A DNA stretch of 64,000 nt. Origin: Dyadobacter sp. CY261 (GTDB taxonomy: Bacteria; Bacteroidota; Bacteroidia; Cytophagales; Spirosomataceae). The position numbers were made by a program, and so were the translations under genes. Of this stretch, positions 52,488 through 61,550 are shown in pieces; within the stretch, counting starts at the first letter, position 1; every line of letters begins with the position of its first letter. The stretch is taken from NCBI RefSeq assembly GCF_021440085.1, contig NZ_JAKCPW010000001.1, positions 682,001 through 746,000 of the forward strand, given 5' to 3'. The notes under the pieces were generated by a model. It saw only the letters and a program-made list of their open reading frames with translations, made no database searches and had not been told where the DNA came from.

Positions 52488-53507
52488 ATGAACACATTGT
52501 CAGTAAACAAGGCACTCCTGTTCCAGTATTTCGCCGGTAATGCAAGTCCGGCACAAAAGCGGCTGATCGCGGAATGGCTTGCGGATATTCAAAACCAGGA
52601 ATTATATTTTGAATGGCTTACCGAATGGCAGTCGCAATCGCCGCAGTTCCTGCCCGACGGCCAGGAGCGCTATGATGCTTACGTGCGCTACATGCGCGAA
52701 AATCCAAATGCCGCATTATCGGGCGGGGAAGAAGTTCAGGAGCCGTTTCTGGTTGTAGGCACAAGTCGGACAGGCCGTCGCACGTGGTTAATGGCGGCCG
52801 CATCCGTGCTCGTCCTCGGAATGACCGCCTGGCTTGGCCGCGAGCACATTCTGTACAAAACCTATGCTACGAAGTTCGGTGAGACGCGCTCGGTGAAACT
52901 TTCAGATGGGACGAAGGTCATTCTCAATGCCAACACTTCGATGCAAGTCCCGAGGTTCGGCTTTGGAGAAGACACCCGCGAAGTAAAGCTGAATGGTGAG
53001 GCATTATTTAATGTAACCCACACCATGGATAACAAGCGGTTTATGGTCAAAACCGAAGAGAATTTCGAGGTGATGGTGCTGGGGACGGAGTTCTCGGTTT
53101 ACACAAGGCAGAGAGGCGGGAAGGTTTTGCTTAAAAAGGGCAAAGTACACGTGCTTTTCTCGGAGGGCCGGCAGAAAAAGGAGCTCGTGATGAAACCGGG
53201 CGACCTGGTAACCATGGAAAAGTCGGCTACCAGACCCGTTGTAAAGCCCAATGCCGATACGCAGAAATTGACCGCCTGGACCGGTAACCGGTTCGTTTTC
53301 GACAAAACACCATTGTCGGAAGTAGCCACCCAGTTACAGGAACATTACGGCATTAAAGTGGAGATCAAAGACAACCGATTTGCGCACCGCACCGTGAGCG
53401 GCACATTCCAGCCCGAGAGCGGGGAGGAGCTGCTGAGTTTGCTTTCCGAGCTTTTCAATTTCCGCCTGGCGCGGGAAGGCGATGCATATTTGATTTTGCA
53501 GAAGTGA
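52488..53507 (+). CDS. FecR-family anti-sigma factor
   Basis: This is a 339-residue transmembrane regulator. The cytoplasmic N-terminus (LLFQYFAGNASPAQKRLIAE) binds the sigma factor. A TM helix follows near residues 99-117 (TWLMAAASVLVLGMTAWLG), then the FecR domain (TRSVKLSDGTKVILNANTSM, REVKLNGEALFNV, VLGTEFSVYTR) and the DUF4974 C-terminus (FVFDKTPLSEVATQLQEHYG). It passes a signal from the STN domain of the receptor encoded 33 bases downstream to the sigma factor upstream. Confidence 0.95.
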   Translation: MNTLSVNKALLFQYFAGNASPAQKRLIAEWLADIQNQELYFEWLTEWQSQSPQFLPDGQERYDAYVRYMRENPNAALSGGEEVQEPFLVVGTSRTGRRTWLMAAASVLVLGMTAWLGREHILYKTYATKFGETRSVKLSDGTKVILNANTSMQVPRFGFGEDTREVKLNGEALFNVTHTMDNKRFMVKTEENFEVMVLGTEFSVYTRQRGGKVLLKKGKVHVLFSEGRQKKELVMKPGDLVTMEKSATRPVVKPNADTQKLTAWTGNRFVFDKTPLSEVATQLQEHYGIKVEIKDNRFAHRTVSGTFQPESGEELLSLLSELFNFRLAREGDAYLILQK

Positions 53508-53540
53508 AAATATTGTAAATATCCCTATCCAGATCCCCGT

Positions 53541-56500
53541 ATGAAACAAAGATCATTACTGTCATTTGTTTGCTGTGGCCTGATGCTCACTGCGGCGCCG
53601 CCACTCGACGCCCAGGTGCTGGCATTGAATGCGCATAAAAACCGCATGCTCCCGCCGGAACAAATCACCAACCAGGTGAAGTTACTTGACGTGCTTTTGC
53701 AACTCAAAAAATACTATAATGCCGATATTCTCTTCGAGGAAAACCAGATGAGTGGCATTTCCGTCCCGGATTTTGTGTTCGACAAAAATATTTCGGCGGA
53801 AAAGAACATGGAGGCACTGTTGAAGTCGACGAACCTGACGCTCAAAAAGGTGCGCAAGAATGCCTACATGATTTTGCCAAAGCGAATGGAAACTTCGGCC
53901 ATCGATGGTAGGCCTTCGACAGATTTACAGGTGTTTGCAGGTAGCCGTGTAGTAGCAGCTGATATCAAAATCAGCGGGACGGTCACGGATAACACCGGCG
54001 AAGGCCTCCCCGGCGTGAACGTGCTCGTGAAAGGTTCTATTAATGGAACAAACACCGACGTAAACGGCAAATATGAACTCGATGTACCATCTTCCGAATC
54101 CGTGCTGGTGTTTACTTCAATTGGTTTCCAGAAACAGGAATTGACGGTAGGCCAGCGCTCGGTGATCGACGTGAAAATGGCTGTGGAAACGCAGACGCTT
54201 GACGAAGTGGTCGTAACTGCCCTTGGTATTAAAAAGGAGAAAAAAGCACTGGGTTATGCCATTTCCGAAGTGAAAGGCGAAGAACTCACGCAGGCGCGCT
54301 CGACCAACATTGCGAATAGCCTTGTCGGAAAAGTGGCCGGTTTGAACATTTCCAGCACAGCGACAGGACCGAGCGGTTCTTCGCGTATAGTGATCAGGGG
54401 TAACGGCTCCATTTCGGGTAATAACCAGCCGCTGATCATTGTTGACGGTATTCCCATTAACAACGATAACCTGGGCTCAGTAGCCATCGGTGCCAATCGC
54501 GACGGTGCCTGGACCGGCTCTGACCGAGGTGATGGGATATCCAGCTTGAACCCCGACGAAATTGAAAGCATCAGTGTTCTGAAAGGTGCTACCGCCGCCG
54601 CATTATATGGTTCCCGGGCTTCCAATGGCGCTATTTTGGTGACTACCAAGGGAGGCAAAGCCGATAAGGGCATTGGCGTAGAAGTGAATAGCAATTTTCT
54701 GGCGGAAGATCTTTTGTTCAAATCCTATAAAGATTATCAATACGAATATGGCCTGGGGAGCAACGGTATCAAACCAACCACTGTGGCTGAAACTGCGACG
54801 CGTAATAGCTTCGGCGGTAAGCTCGATGGCAGTAACTCTATGAACTATGATGGCGTAGAGCGCCCTTACGTGGCCGCGAAGGACAATTTGCGCAAGTTTT
54901 ATAACGTAGGAACCACATTCACAAACTCTGTGGCGGTCACCGGCGCTACCGAAAAGGTAACTTACCGCCTTTCAATGAGCGACTTGAATAATAAAGGCGT
55001 GCTGCCGAATAACACGCTTCGCCGGAATAACTTTGCGTTGAATACGAATGGTAACCTCGGTAAACGCCTCTCGTTTGTGGCAAATGCGAAATATATTATC
55101 GAGAAAAACCACAACCGTCCGCGGGTGAACGACTCGCCGGGAAATGCAAACTTTGCGATGTATGTGCTACCCACGTCGCTCGATGTAGATGTGCTTAAAA
55201 ACGCGCAGTTCGATGCGAATGGCAACGAAAAGGTGTGGTCAGACAATCAGTATACCCAAAACCCTTACTTCGCGACCGAGCAGTTTCAGCAGGATGACAA
55301 TAAAAAGCGTATCATCGCCTCATTTGAACCCAAATACACCATTACCGACTGGTTGTATCTCAAAGGCCGCATTGGTTTTGATAACTTCAATTACCGTTAC
55401 AAAAGCATCGAGCCCTATGGGACAGGTTATGTGCTGAGAGGAAGTTATACGTCGTCGCTCCGCGAGTTTACCGAAACCAACAAAGAGCTTCTGGTAGGTG
55501 TCAACAGAAAGATTGGCGAAAAATTTGCATTCAACGGGCTTTTTGGGGGTAATATGATGAAGCAGGTAACTAACCTGAATGAGGTTTCGGCGAACAACAG
55601 CTTCAACATTCCGTTTTTTTATGATGTTTCAAACATCGATCCCGCGGCGCGTACCGTCACTGAGGCTTACATTGAAAAGCGCATCAATTCGGTATATGGC
55701 TCGGCGGAGTTTTCCTATAATAACTACCTTTTCGTAACGGCCACCGCGCGTAACGACTGGTTTTCGACGCTTGCCAAGGGGAAAAACAGCATTTTCTATC
55801 CATCATTCGGTGTGAGCTTCGTGGCTTCGGAGGCTTTGAAAATGCCTTCGGTGATTAATTATCTCAAATTCCGTGGATCGTGGGCACAGGCCGGTGGGGA
55901 TACCGATCCTTATAATCTTTCGCTATACTATGCTCTCAGCGGTGCGCATTTAGGTTCGGCATTGGCGCAGATCAACGGTACCCGCGTGCCGAATGGCGGT
56001 TTGCAACCATTGACTTCGACCGTTTCGGAATTGGGTATTGAGGCTAAATTGTTCAATAATATCTTGAACGTCGATCTTGCGGTGTATGATCGTAAAACGA
56101 CAGACGACATTGTTAGTGCAACTATTTCAGAGACTTCCGGCTATACCAGCGCTTTGTTCAACGTCGGAGCGATCCGTAACCGTGGTATCGAGTTATTACT
56201 GGGTGCTACCATCGTCAATGGCAAGCAATTCACCTGGGATGCTTCCTTCAACATGGGCTACAATGCCAGCGAGGTGCTGAGCCTTTACGGCGATCTGCAA
56301 ACCTTGCGGGTAGACCAGTCGCGGCCGGGTTCGGCGTTCATCCACCAGGATGTGGGCAAGCCATACAGTCAGATTAAAGGATACGATTTCAAACGCGATG
56401 CGAACGGTGCGATCGTCTACAACTCGCAGGGCCTTGCGATGGCTGGCAATATCAAGACGTTCGGTTCGGGCGTGTCACCTTACACTTTGGGTTTGAACAA

Positions 56501-56990
56501 CACATTCAACTACAAAGGCGTCAGCCTCAGTGTGTTGGTGGATGGTAAGTTCGGTGGGTACATTTATTCGGGTACCAATGCATTGGCCTACCGCTTCGGT
56601 TTGCACGAAGCTACATTGGTGGGTCGTGAAGGAGGTGTAACCGGCGAAGGCGTGACCGAAAGCGGGGAACCCAACACCGCGAAGGCCCCGGCACAAGCCT
56701 ATTACAGCAACTGGTACTCGGCCATTGCCACGCCATTTGTTTACAAATCGGATTTTATCAAACTGCGCCAGATCATCCTGCAATACACGATCCCGAACCG
56801 CTACCTGGCCAAGCTGCCATTCAAAGGCGCATCCGTCTCGGTCGTAGGGCGTAACCTGGCTGTGCTGATGAAAAAAGTGCCGGTGATCGATCCGGAAGCG
56901 ACTTATAATAACGGCAACGCGCAGGGCGTGGAGTTTGCCGGTACGCCCCCGACGCGTTCCTATGGTGTTAACCTGAACCTGAAATTCTGA
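53541..56990 (+). CDS. SusC-family TonB-dependent receptor with N-terminal STN domain
   Basis: This is a 1149-residue outer-membrane transporter. The signal peptide ends in APPLDAQ. The STN signalling domain spans about residues 45-115 (VKLLDVLLQLKKYYNADILF up to NLTLKKVRKNAYMILPK). A carboxypeptidase-like domain comes next (ISGTVTDNTGEGLPGVNVLV), then the Plug from LDEVVVTALGIKKEKKALGY, and the barrel ending YGVNLNLKF. The STN domain ties it to the FecR/FecI pair, so transport and gene expression are coupled. The SusD partner follows after 20 bases. The substrate is unknown; the downstream mannonate dehydratase homologue hints at a hexuronate-containing compound. Confidence 0.96.
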   Translation: MKQRSLLSFVCCGLMLTAAPPLDAQVLALNAHKNRMLPPEQITNQVKLLDVLLQLKKYYNADILFEENQMSGISVPDFVFDKNISAEKNMEALLKSTNLTLKKVRKNAYMILPKRMETSAIDGRPSTDLQVFAGSRVVAADIKISGTVTDNTGEGLPGVNVLVKGSINGTNTDVNGKYELDVPSSESVLVFTSIGFQKQELTVGQRSVIDVKMAVETQTLDEVVVTALGIKKEKKALGYAISEVKGEELTQARSTNIANSLVGKVAGLNISSTATGPSGSSRIVIRGNGSISGNNQPLIIVDGIPINNDNLGSVAIGANRDGAWTGSDRGDGISSLNPDEIESISVLKGATAAALYGSRASNGAILVTTKGGKADKGIGVEVNSNFLAEDLLFKSYKDYQYEYGLGSNGIKPTTVAETATRNSFGGKLDGSNSMNYDGVERPYVAAKDNLRKFYNVGTTFTNSVAVTGATEKVTYRLSMSDLNNKGVLPNNTLRRNNFALNTNGNLGKRLSFVANAKYIIEKNHNRPRVNDSPGNANFAMYVLPTSLDVDVLKNAQFDANGNEKVWSDNQYTQNPYFATEQFQQDDNKKRIIASFEPKYTITDWLYLKGRIGFDNFNYRYKSIEPYGTGYVLRGSYTSSLREFTETNKELLVGVNRKIGEKFAFNGLFGGNMMKQVTNLNEVSANNSFNIPFFYDVSNIDPAARTVTEAYIEKRINSVYGSAEFSYNNYLFVTATARNDWFSTLAKGKNSIFYPSFGVSFVASEALKMPSVINYLKFRGSWAQAGGDTDPYNLSLYYALSGAHLGSALAQINGTRVPNGGLQPLTSTVSELGIEAKLFNNILNVDLAVYDRKTTDDIVSATISETSGYTSALFNVGAIRNRGIELLLGATIVNGKQFTWDASFNMGYNASEVLSLYGDLQTLRVDQSRPGSAFIHQDVGKPYSQIKGYDFKRDANGAIVYNSQGLAMAGNIKTFGSGVSPYTLGLNNTFNYKGVSLSVLVDGKFGGYIYSGTNALAYRFGLHEATLVGREGGVTGEGVTESGEPNTAKAPAQAYYSNWYSAIATPFVYKSDFIKLRQIILQYTIPNRYLAKLPFKGASVSVVGRNLAVLMKKVPVIDPEATYNNGNAQGVEFAGTPPTRSYGVNLNLKF

Positions 56991-57010
56991 TTATTTCAAA
57001 ACGAGAAATC

Positions 57011-58543
57011 ATGCTTAAAAAACTAACCATATGCCTCGCATTGCTCGCCGGAGCAGGGGCTTGTACCAATGATTTTGAGGAAATCAACGTCAACCCGAAT
57101 GCGCCGGACACGGTGCCCGTGGATTACCTGCTGGGGCAGTCGCAACTGCTGCTGACCGGCTCGGCAAGTGGCCCGGCTTCCAAAGCGTGGCGTGCCAACT
57201 TCGGTTATGCGGCTTGCCTTATCCAGCAGATGTCGTCCATTGACGCTACCTTTTATAAAGGAAGTTTTTATACATTTTTGGGGGAAATCAACTCTGCGTT
57301 CTTCGATAACTCTTATACATATGCTGTCAAAAGCATTGTAAACCTGGTCGATGTCGCCCAGAAGGACCCGAAAAATGTCAATGTGTTGTCTATGGGGCGC
57401 ATTATCAAGGTCATGGAGTTTTCCCGCACCACCGATTTGTACGGGGATATTCCTTATTTCGAAGCCGGAAAAGGTTTTATCGACGGTAATTTTTCGCCTA
57501 AGTACGATGCACAGCAAGCCATTTATATGGATATGCTGAAAGAGCTGGAAGAAGCAGGCAAGGCATTCGACGCAACTCAATACATTCCCAAAGCAGCAGA
57601 CTACATTTACGGGGGCGACCTCGATAAATGGAAACGTGCGGCGAATTCATTAATGCTGCGTCTGGCGATGCGTTTACAAAAAGTTGATCCGGCCAATGCG
57701 CAGCTATGGGCTAAAAAGGCGATCGACGGAGGTATTATTACCAGCAATGCGGAAAGCATCGCTGTGAAATTCAGCAATACGGGCGCTGAAATCAATTCGA
57801 ACCCGAACTCCTGGATTCTCGGTCCGAGTGGTTCCAACATTACCAACATCGCCAATGCGGGTGTACAATGGGGCAAAACGCTTATCGATATGATGAAGGC
57901 GCGCCAGGACCCACGCCTGCCTGTCATTTCAATGCTTAAAAACGGTGATAACAGCCCAGCAAAGCAACGCGGCTTGCCGAATGCAACGGATGCAACGGGG
58001 TTGGCAGGCCTCGATGAAAAGAACCTGGACAATTATTCCCGCCCCGCAACCGGTGTCATTGGCATTGCATTGCCATGGATTTACCTGACTTATGCAGAAA
58101 CGCAATTGCTTAAAGCAGAGGCGATCGAGCGCGGCTGGGCTACCGGCTCGGCGAAGGCGGCCTTCCAGGAGGGGCAATCGGCTGCACTGGCACAGATGTC
58201 GTGGGCGAATGCAACCATTCCAACAGCGGATATTACTGCCTATGCAACGAAAAACCCATATCCGGAAGCCGGGACGCTGGAAGCCAAGATGAATGCGATC
58301 CATACGGAGGTATATTTGATAGCTGCGAGTACTTTTAATCATATAGAAGGCTGGGCCAACTGGCGCAGAACGGGTTACCCGGTGCTGACGCCCGTGAACT
58401 ACCTGGGCAACGACACCAACGGCCAGATACCGCGCCGCCTGCGCTATCCGCTCAGCGAAGAGGGCATTAACCCCAATTTCAAAGCGGCGATCGACCGGCA
58501 GGGGCCCGATGTGTTCATGACCCGTATCTGGTGGGACAAGTAA
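57011..58543 (+). CDS. SusD-like (SusD_2 type) outer-membrane lipoprotein
   Basis: This is a 510-residue lipoprotein partner of the SusC before it. The lipobox is GAGAC (Cys18), followed by TNDFEEINVNPNAPDTVPVD, the typical opening of the SusD_2/RagB-like subfamily. LLGQSQLLLTGSASGP, MEFSRTTDLYGDIPYFEAG and FNHIEGWANWRRTGYPVLTP are further family marks. It lies 20 bases after the SusC stop, and the Tat-exported dehydratase begins 10 bases after its own stop, so all are in one operon. Confidence 0.94.
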   Translation: MLKKLTICLALLAGAGACTNDFEEINVNPNAPDTVPVDYLLGQSQLLLTGSASGPASKAWRANFGYAACLIQQMSSIDATFYKGSFYTFLGEINSAFFDNSYTYAVKSIVNLVDVAQKDPKNVNVLSMGRIIKVMEFSRTTDLYGDIPYFEAGKGFIDGNFSPKYDAQQAIYMDMLKELEEAGKAFDATQYIPKAADYIYGGDLDKWKRAANSLMLRLAMRLQKVDPANAQLWAKKAIDGGIITSNAESIAVKFSNTGAEINSNPNSWILGPSGSNITNIANAGVQWGKTLIDMMKARQDPRLPVISMLKNGDNSPAKQRGLPNATDATGLAGLDEKNLDNYSRPATGVIGIALPWIYLTYAETQLLKAEAIERGWATGSAKAAFQEGQSAALAQMSWANATIPTADITAYATKNPYPEAGTLEAKMNAIHTEVYLIAASTFNHIEGWANWRRTGYPVLTPVNYLGNDTNGQIPRRLRYPLSEEGINPNFKAAIDRQGPDVFMTRIWWDK

Positions 58544-58553
58544 TCGCAAAACG

Positions 58554-59681
58554 ATGGAAAATACACGCAGGAAGTTTATCAAAACCAACATAGCGATGGT
58601 GGCCTCCGCGGCCGCAGTCGGCTCCACGGCCGCCGCTATGCCGGGAATGCAAGCCTTCGCTTCGCAGACGGCTGAATATGCCAAAGATGGCGGCATGAAA
58701 TTCTGCCTCGCCCATTTCTTCGGCATCGACCCGACCCGCATTGCGCTGTCGAAGCAAATGCAGGTGCTGGGTGCGGTAGGAGGGATTAATCCGCAGAGTG
58801 TGGGCCTGCCTAATGTGAAAAACTGGGAATACGAGGCCGTCGTCGCTGTTCGCGATTTTTGGGCAAAACAAGGGATCACTTACCGGGTGATTGAAGGCCC
58901 GCCGTCGCTGTACGAGAAAACAAAACTAGGCCTCGATGGCAAGGACGAGGAAATAGAAACTTTTATCAAATTTATCCAAAACCTGGCAAAAGCCGGTATC
59001 GACACCGTTTGCTACAACTGGATGCCCGTCATTAGCTGGGCGCGGACCAAGCTCGACAAACCTTCACGCGGAGGTGCGCTCGTGAGTTCATTCGATTATG
59101 AAGATGTAAAAGACAAGCCGCTTACCAAATACGGCGATTTCACGCACGAAGCCATGTGGAAGAACCTCGAATACTTCCTCGAAGCCGTCGTACCGGAAGC
59201 CGAAAAAGTAGGTGTCAAGCTCGCATTGCATCCCGATGATCCTCCGGTCGACAAGATCCAGGGCATTCCCAGGATCATGACCTCCGCTAATGCTTTCAAG
59301 CGCCTCATCGAAATCGTCCCAAGCCCGAGCAATGGCATTACGCTATGCCAGGGCACATTCGCGACCATGGGCGAAGACATTCCGTCGGTGATCAGGTACT
59401 TTGGCAGCCGGAAGAAAATCCATTTTGTGCACTTTCGCGACGTCCGTGGCAACAAAAATAATTTCGAAGAAACCTTCCACGACGATGGTAAAACCGACAT
59501 GTACGAGGCCATGAAGACCTACTATGAAGTAGGTTTCCGCGGCCCGATGCGTCCTGACCATGTGCCTACTGTTGCCGGAGACAGCAACCAAAATGCGGGT
59601 TACAGTAACTATGGTGCACTGTTCGCGATCGGCTACATGCGCGGGCTTGTAGAGTCCATCGCCAAGTCGCAGAGGGTGTAA
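58554..59681 (+). CDS. Tat-exported mannonate dehydratase (UxuA) homologue
   Basis: UxuA dehydrates D-mannonate to 2-keto-3-deoxygluconate (EC 4.2.1.8). This 375-residue homologue keeps the family motifs CYNWMPVISW, LHPDDPP (His226), LCQGTFATMGEDIP (Cys265), HFVHFRDV (His293) and FHDDGKTDMYEAMKTY (Asp310), the metal-ligand set of UxuA, plus GPMRPDHVPTVAG. Unlike E. coli UxuA it starts with a twin-arginine signal (NTRRKFIKTNIAMVASAAAV) and so should act in the periplasm. It is the last gene of the FecI/FecR/SusC/SusD operon, before a strong terminator. A different sugar-acid substrate is possible. Confidence 0.88.
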   Translation: MENTRRKFIKTNIAMVASAAAVGSTAAAMPGMQAFASQTAEYAKDGGMKFCLAHFFGIDPTRIALSKQMQVLGAVGGINPQSVGLPNVKNWEYEAVVAVRDFWAKQGITYRVIEGPPSLYEKTKLGLDGKDEEIETFIKFIQNLAKAGIDTVCYNWMPVISWARTKLDKPSRGGALVSSFDYEDVKDKPLTKYGDFTHEAMWKNLEYFLEAVVPEAEKVGVKLALHPDDPPVDKIQGIPRIMTSANAFKRLIEIVPSPSNGITLCQGTFATMGEDIPSVIRYFGSRKKIHFVHFRDVRGNKNNFEETFHDDGKTDMYEAMKTYYEVGFRGPMRPDHVPTVAGDSNQNAGYSNYGALFAIGYMRGLVESIAKSQRV

Positions 59682-59702
59682 CCTGATGTTTGTTATTGAA
59701 TC

Positions 59703-59733
59703 AAAAGCCTGTGACACATGTTGCAGGCTTTTT
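59703..59733 (+). terminator. Intrinsic terminator of the SusC/SusD/UxuA operon
   Basis: The 9-bp stem AAAAGCCTG / CAGGCTTTT with a 12-base loop is followed by a further T. It lies 21 bases after the dehydratase stop. Confidence 0.85.
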
Positions 59734-59855
59734 CATTTTAAAATTTATCCAACACTGCAACGGTATCCGCATATTTCTTGTCAATGCATGGGAAATAAAA
59801 ATGTTACCAATTGTTTATTTCCGTAGACATTTTTTCATCACTAACGTTCGCTGTC

Positions 59856-60803
59856 ATGAAAACATTTATTACCACCGTTTTTGCGTTGCTGTTTTTGATC
59901 AGCGTCTACAAAGAGCGCCGGAGCACGGAAGGCACGATCAATCCCATTATCGGTGACGCGAGCTTTGAAGCCAGGTTCGGAACTGTGCCAGATGCGGATA
60001 CCGACGACGACCTTCGCATTGCAACGCATCTTGAATATGTTGAAAATGCATTGAGAAAGCGGGAGATGTCGGAATTGTCTGTTGAACTGCGTAGCAAAAG
60101 GATGCAATTACTCGATCTGTTACATGAATACTGGTCGGCGGGCATATTCCCTAAAAACTACGAGCAAAAAGGACGGAAACCTTGCTTTATCGATCAGGAT
60201 GGCATCATTTGTGCAGTGGGTTACCTGATCGAGCAAACCGCAGGAAGAGCAGCCGCGGAAAACATTAATAGTCGGTACAAATACGCCACGATTTTTGAAA
60301 TGAACGATAAAAATGTCGACAACTGGATTGCGCAAAGCGGCCTTAGCAAGGAAGAATGCGCGATGATCCAGCCAACTTACAATCAAACACTGGCCAGCAA
60401 AATTGATATCAAACCTGCGTATGCGATCACGTCGTCAGTGCTGATCGGCCTCAATGGGGCATCGTCGATGGTAAATGCGATCGAAGTGGGGAAAGGAAGT
60501 CGGACCAATGCAACGCCTGTGCTCGGAATTGTCGGTGGGGCCGGACAGTTTATTGCGGGCGCGATCGGCTTTAACCGTAAAAATGAAGTGGATTTCTCCA
60601 CTGGTGAATGGCAAGCCAGCAAAACACAGAGGAATGTTTCGATGATCAATATGGGCCTGGGTACGTTGAGCGTCGGGCTAAGCATCTGGAACCTGGCAGT
60701 GAACAATAAGCCGATGCCAAAACGTTCGGCCTGGGACGTGCGCGGTTTCCCGGATGCAAAGGGCAAATCGGGCGTTGCGGTAAGTTTTACGCACCAGTTC
60801 TAG
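59856..60803 (+). CDS. Unknown exported or membrane protein
   Basis: This 315-residue protein starts at ATG 59856 with a short hydrophobic N-terminus (TFITTVFALLFLISVYKERR) that may be a signal or anchor. The middle part carries a distinctive Cys-containing segment, KPCFIDQDGIICAVGYLIEQ, followed by AENINSRYKYATIFEMND and a helix. Two hydrophobic stretches near the C-terminus (ATPVLGIVGGAGQFIAGAIG and INMGLGTLSVGLSIWNLAV) suggest membrane insertion. I do not recognise a named family. It is convergent with the LytTR regulator gene, which ends 7 bases away. Confidence 0.62.
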   Translation: MKTFITTVFALLFLISVYKERRSTEGTINPIIGDASFEARFGTVPDADTDDDLRIATHLEYVENALRKREMSELSVELRSKRMQLLDLLHEYWSAGIFPKNYEQKGRKPCFIDQDGIICAVGYLIEQTAGRAAAENINSRYKYATIFEMNDKNVDNWIAQSGLSKEECAMIQPTYNQTLASKIDIKPAYAITSSVLIGLNGASSMVNAIEVGKGSRTNATPVLGIVGGAGQFIAGAIGFNRKNEVDFSTGEWQASKTQRNVSMINMGLGTLSVGLSIWNLAVNNKPMPKRSAWDVRGFPDAKGKSGVAVSFTHQF

Positions 60804-60810
60804 GTTTGGA

Positions 60811-61539
60811 TCATTGCCATTTGGAGAGCAAATCCTTGAATGCATCTTTGTAAAGATCCCCCACAGGAATATCAACGCTTCCGATATGTACCGCGCTTTT
60901 GCTGATCGAATCGACTTTGCCGACGGAGACAATGAATGACCGGTGAATACGGATGAACCTGCCGGAAGGCAACTTTTCTTCAATCGCTTTAAGACTGCCA
61001 TGCGATACCACCGGGCCGGCATTGGCCTGGTGGATTTTGACATAATCCTTGAAAGACTCAATGAAAAGAATTGAATCCAAATCGATGCGCACCAGCTTGT
61101 AATCCGATTTGACGAACAGATAATTCTCGCTCGAATCCAGGTCCGGTTCCGCGACCGCGTCGCGGAGATTTTCGAAATATTTTCTGGCCTTCATGGCTGT
61201 GGCGATAAACTGGTTGTAGCCGAAGGGTTTTAGCAAATATCCCAAAGCATCCACCTCATAACCCTGTACCGCAAACTGATTGTAGGCAGTGGTAAAAACA
61301 ATCCGTGTTTTGGTCTCGGGATTATGGCTCAATACCCTCGCGAGCTCCATGCCAGTCAGCTCCGGCATTTGGATATCCAGGTAAACCAGATGAATATTCT
61401 CTTTCGTAATTACCTCCAGCGCATCCAGCGCATTGATGTACCGGCCATGTAAATGGAGAAATGGCGTTTGTTCTACAAAAGAACTTACCAGTCCGAGTGC
61501 CAGCGGTTCGTCGTCGACGGTAATGCAGTTCAGGGTCAT
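60811..61539 (-). CDS. LytTR-family response regulator
   Basis: This is a 242-residue regulator. The receiver domain has ITVDDE, phospho-acceptor Asp55 in LVYLDIQMPE, and IVFTTAYNQFAVQGY with YLLKPFGY. The LytTR domain has FVKSDYKLVRIDLDSILFIE and LPSGRFIRIHRSFIVSVGKV. It follows the LytS-type kinase gene by 11 bases, and the two form a standard pair. Targets are unknown. Confidence 0.93.
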   Translation of the reverse strand: MTLNCITVDDEPLALGLVSSFVEQTPFLHLHGRYINALDALEVITKENIHLVYLDIQMPELTGMELARVLSHNPETKTRIVFTTAYNQFAVQGYEVDALGYLLKPFGYNQFIATAMKARKYFENLRDAVAEPDLDSSENYLFVKSDYKLVRIDLDSILFIESFKDYVKIHQANAGPVVSHGSLKAIEEKLPSGRFIRIHRSFIVSVGKVDSISKSAVHIGSVDIPVGDLYKDAFKDLLSKWQ

Positions 61540-61550
61540 GGCTCTCCGGG

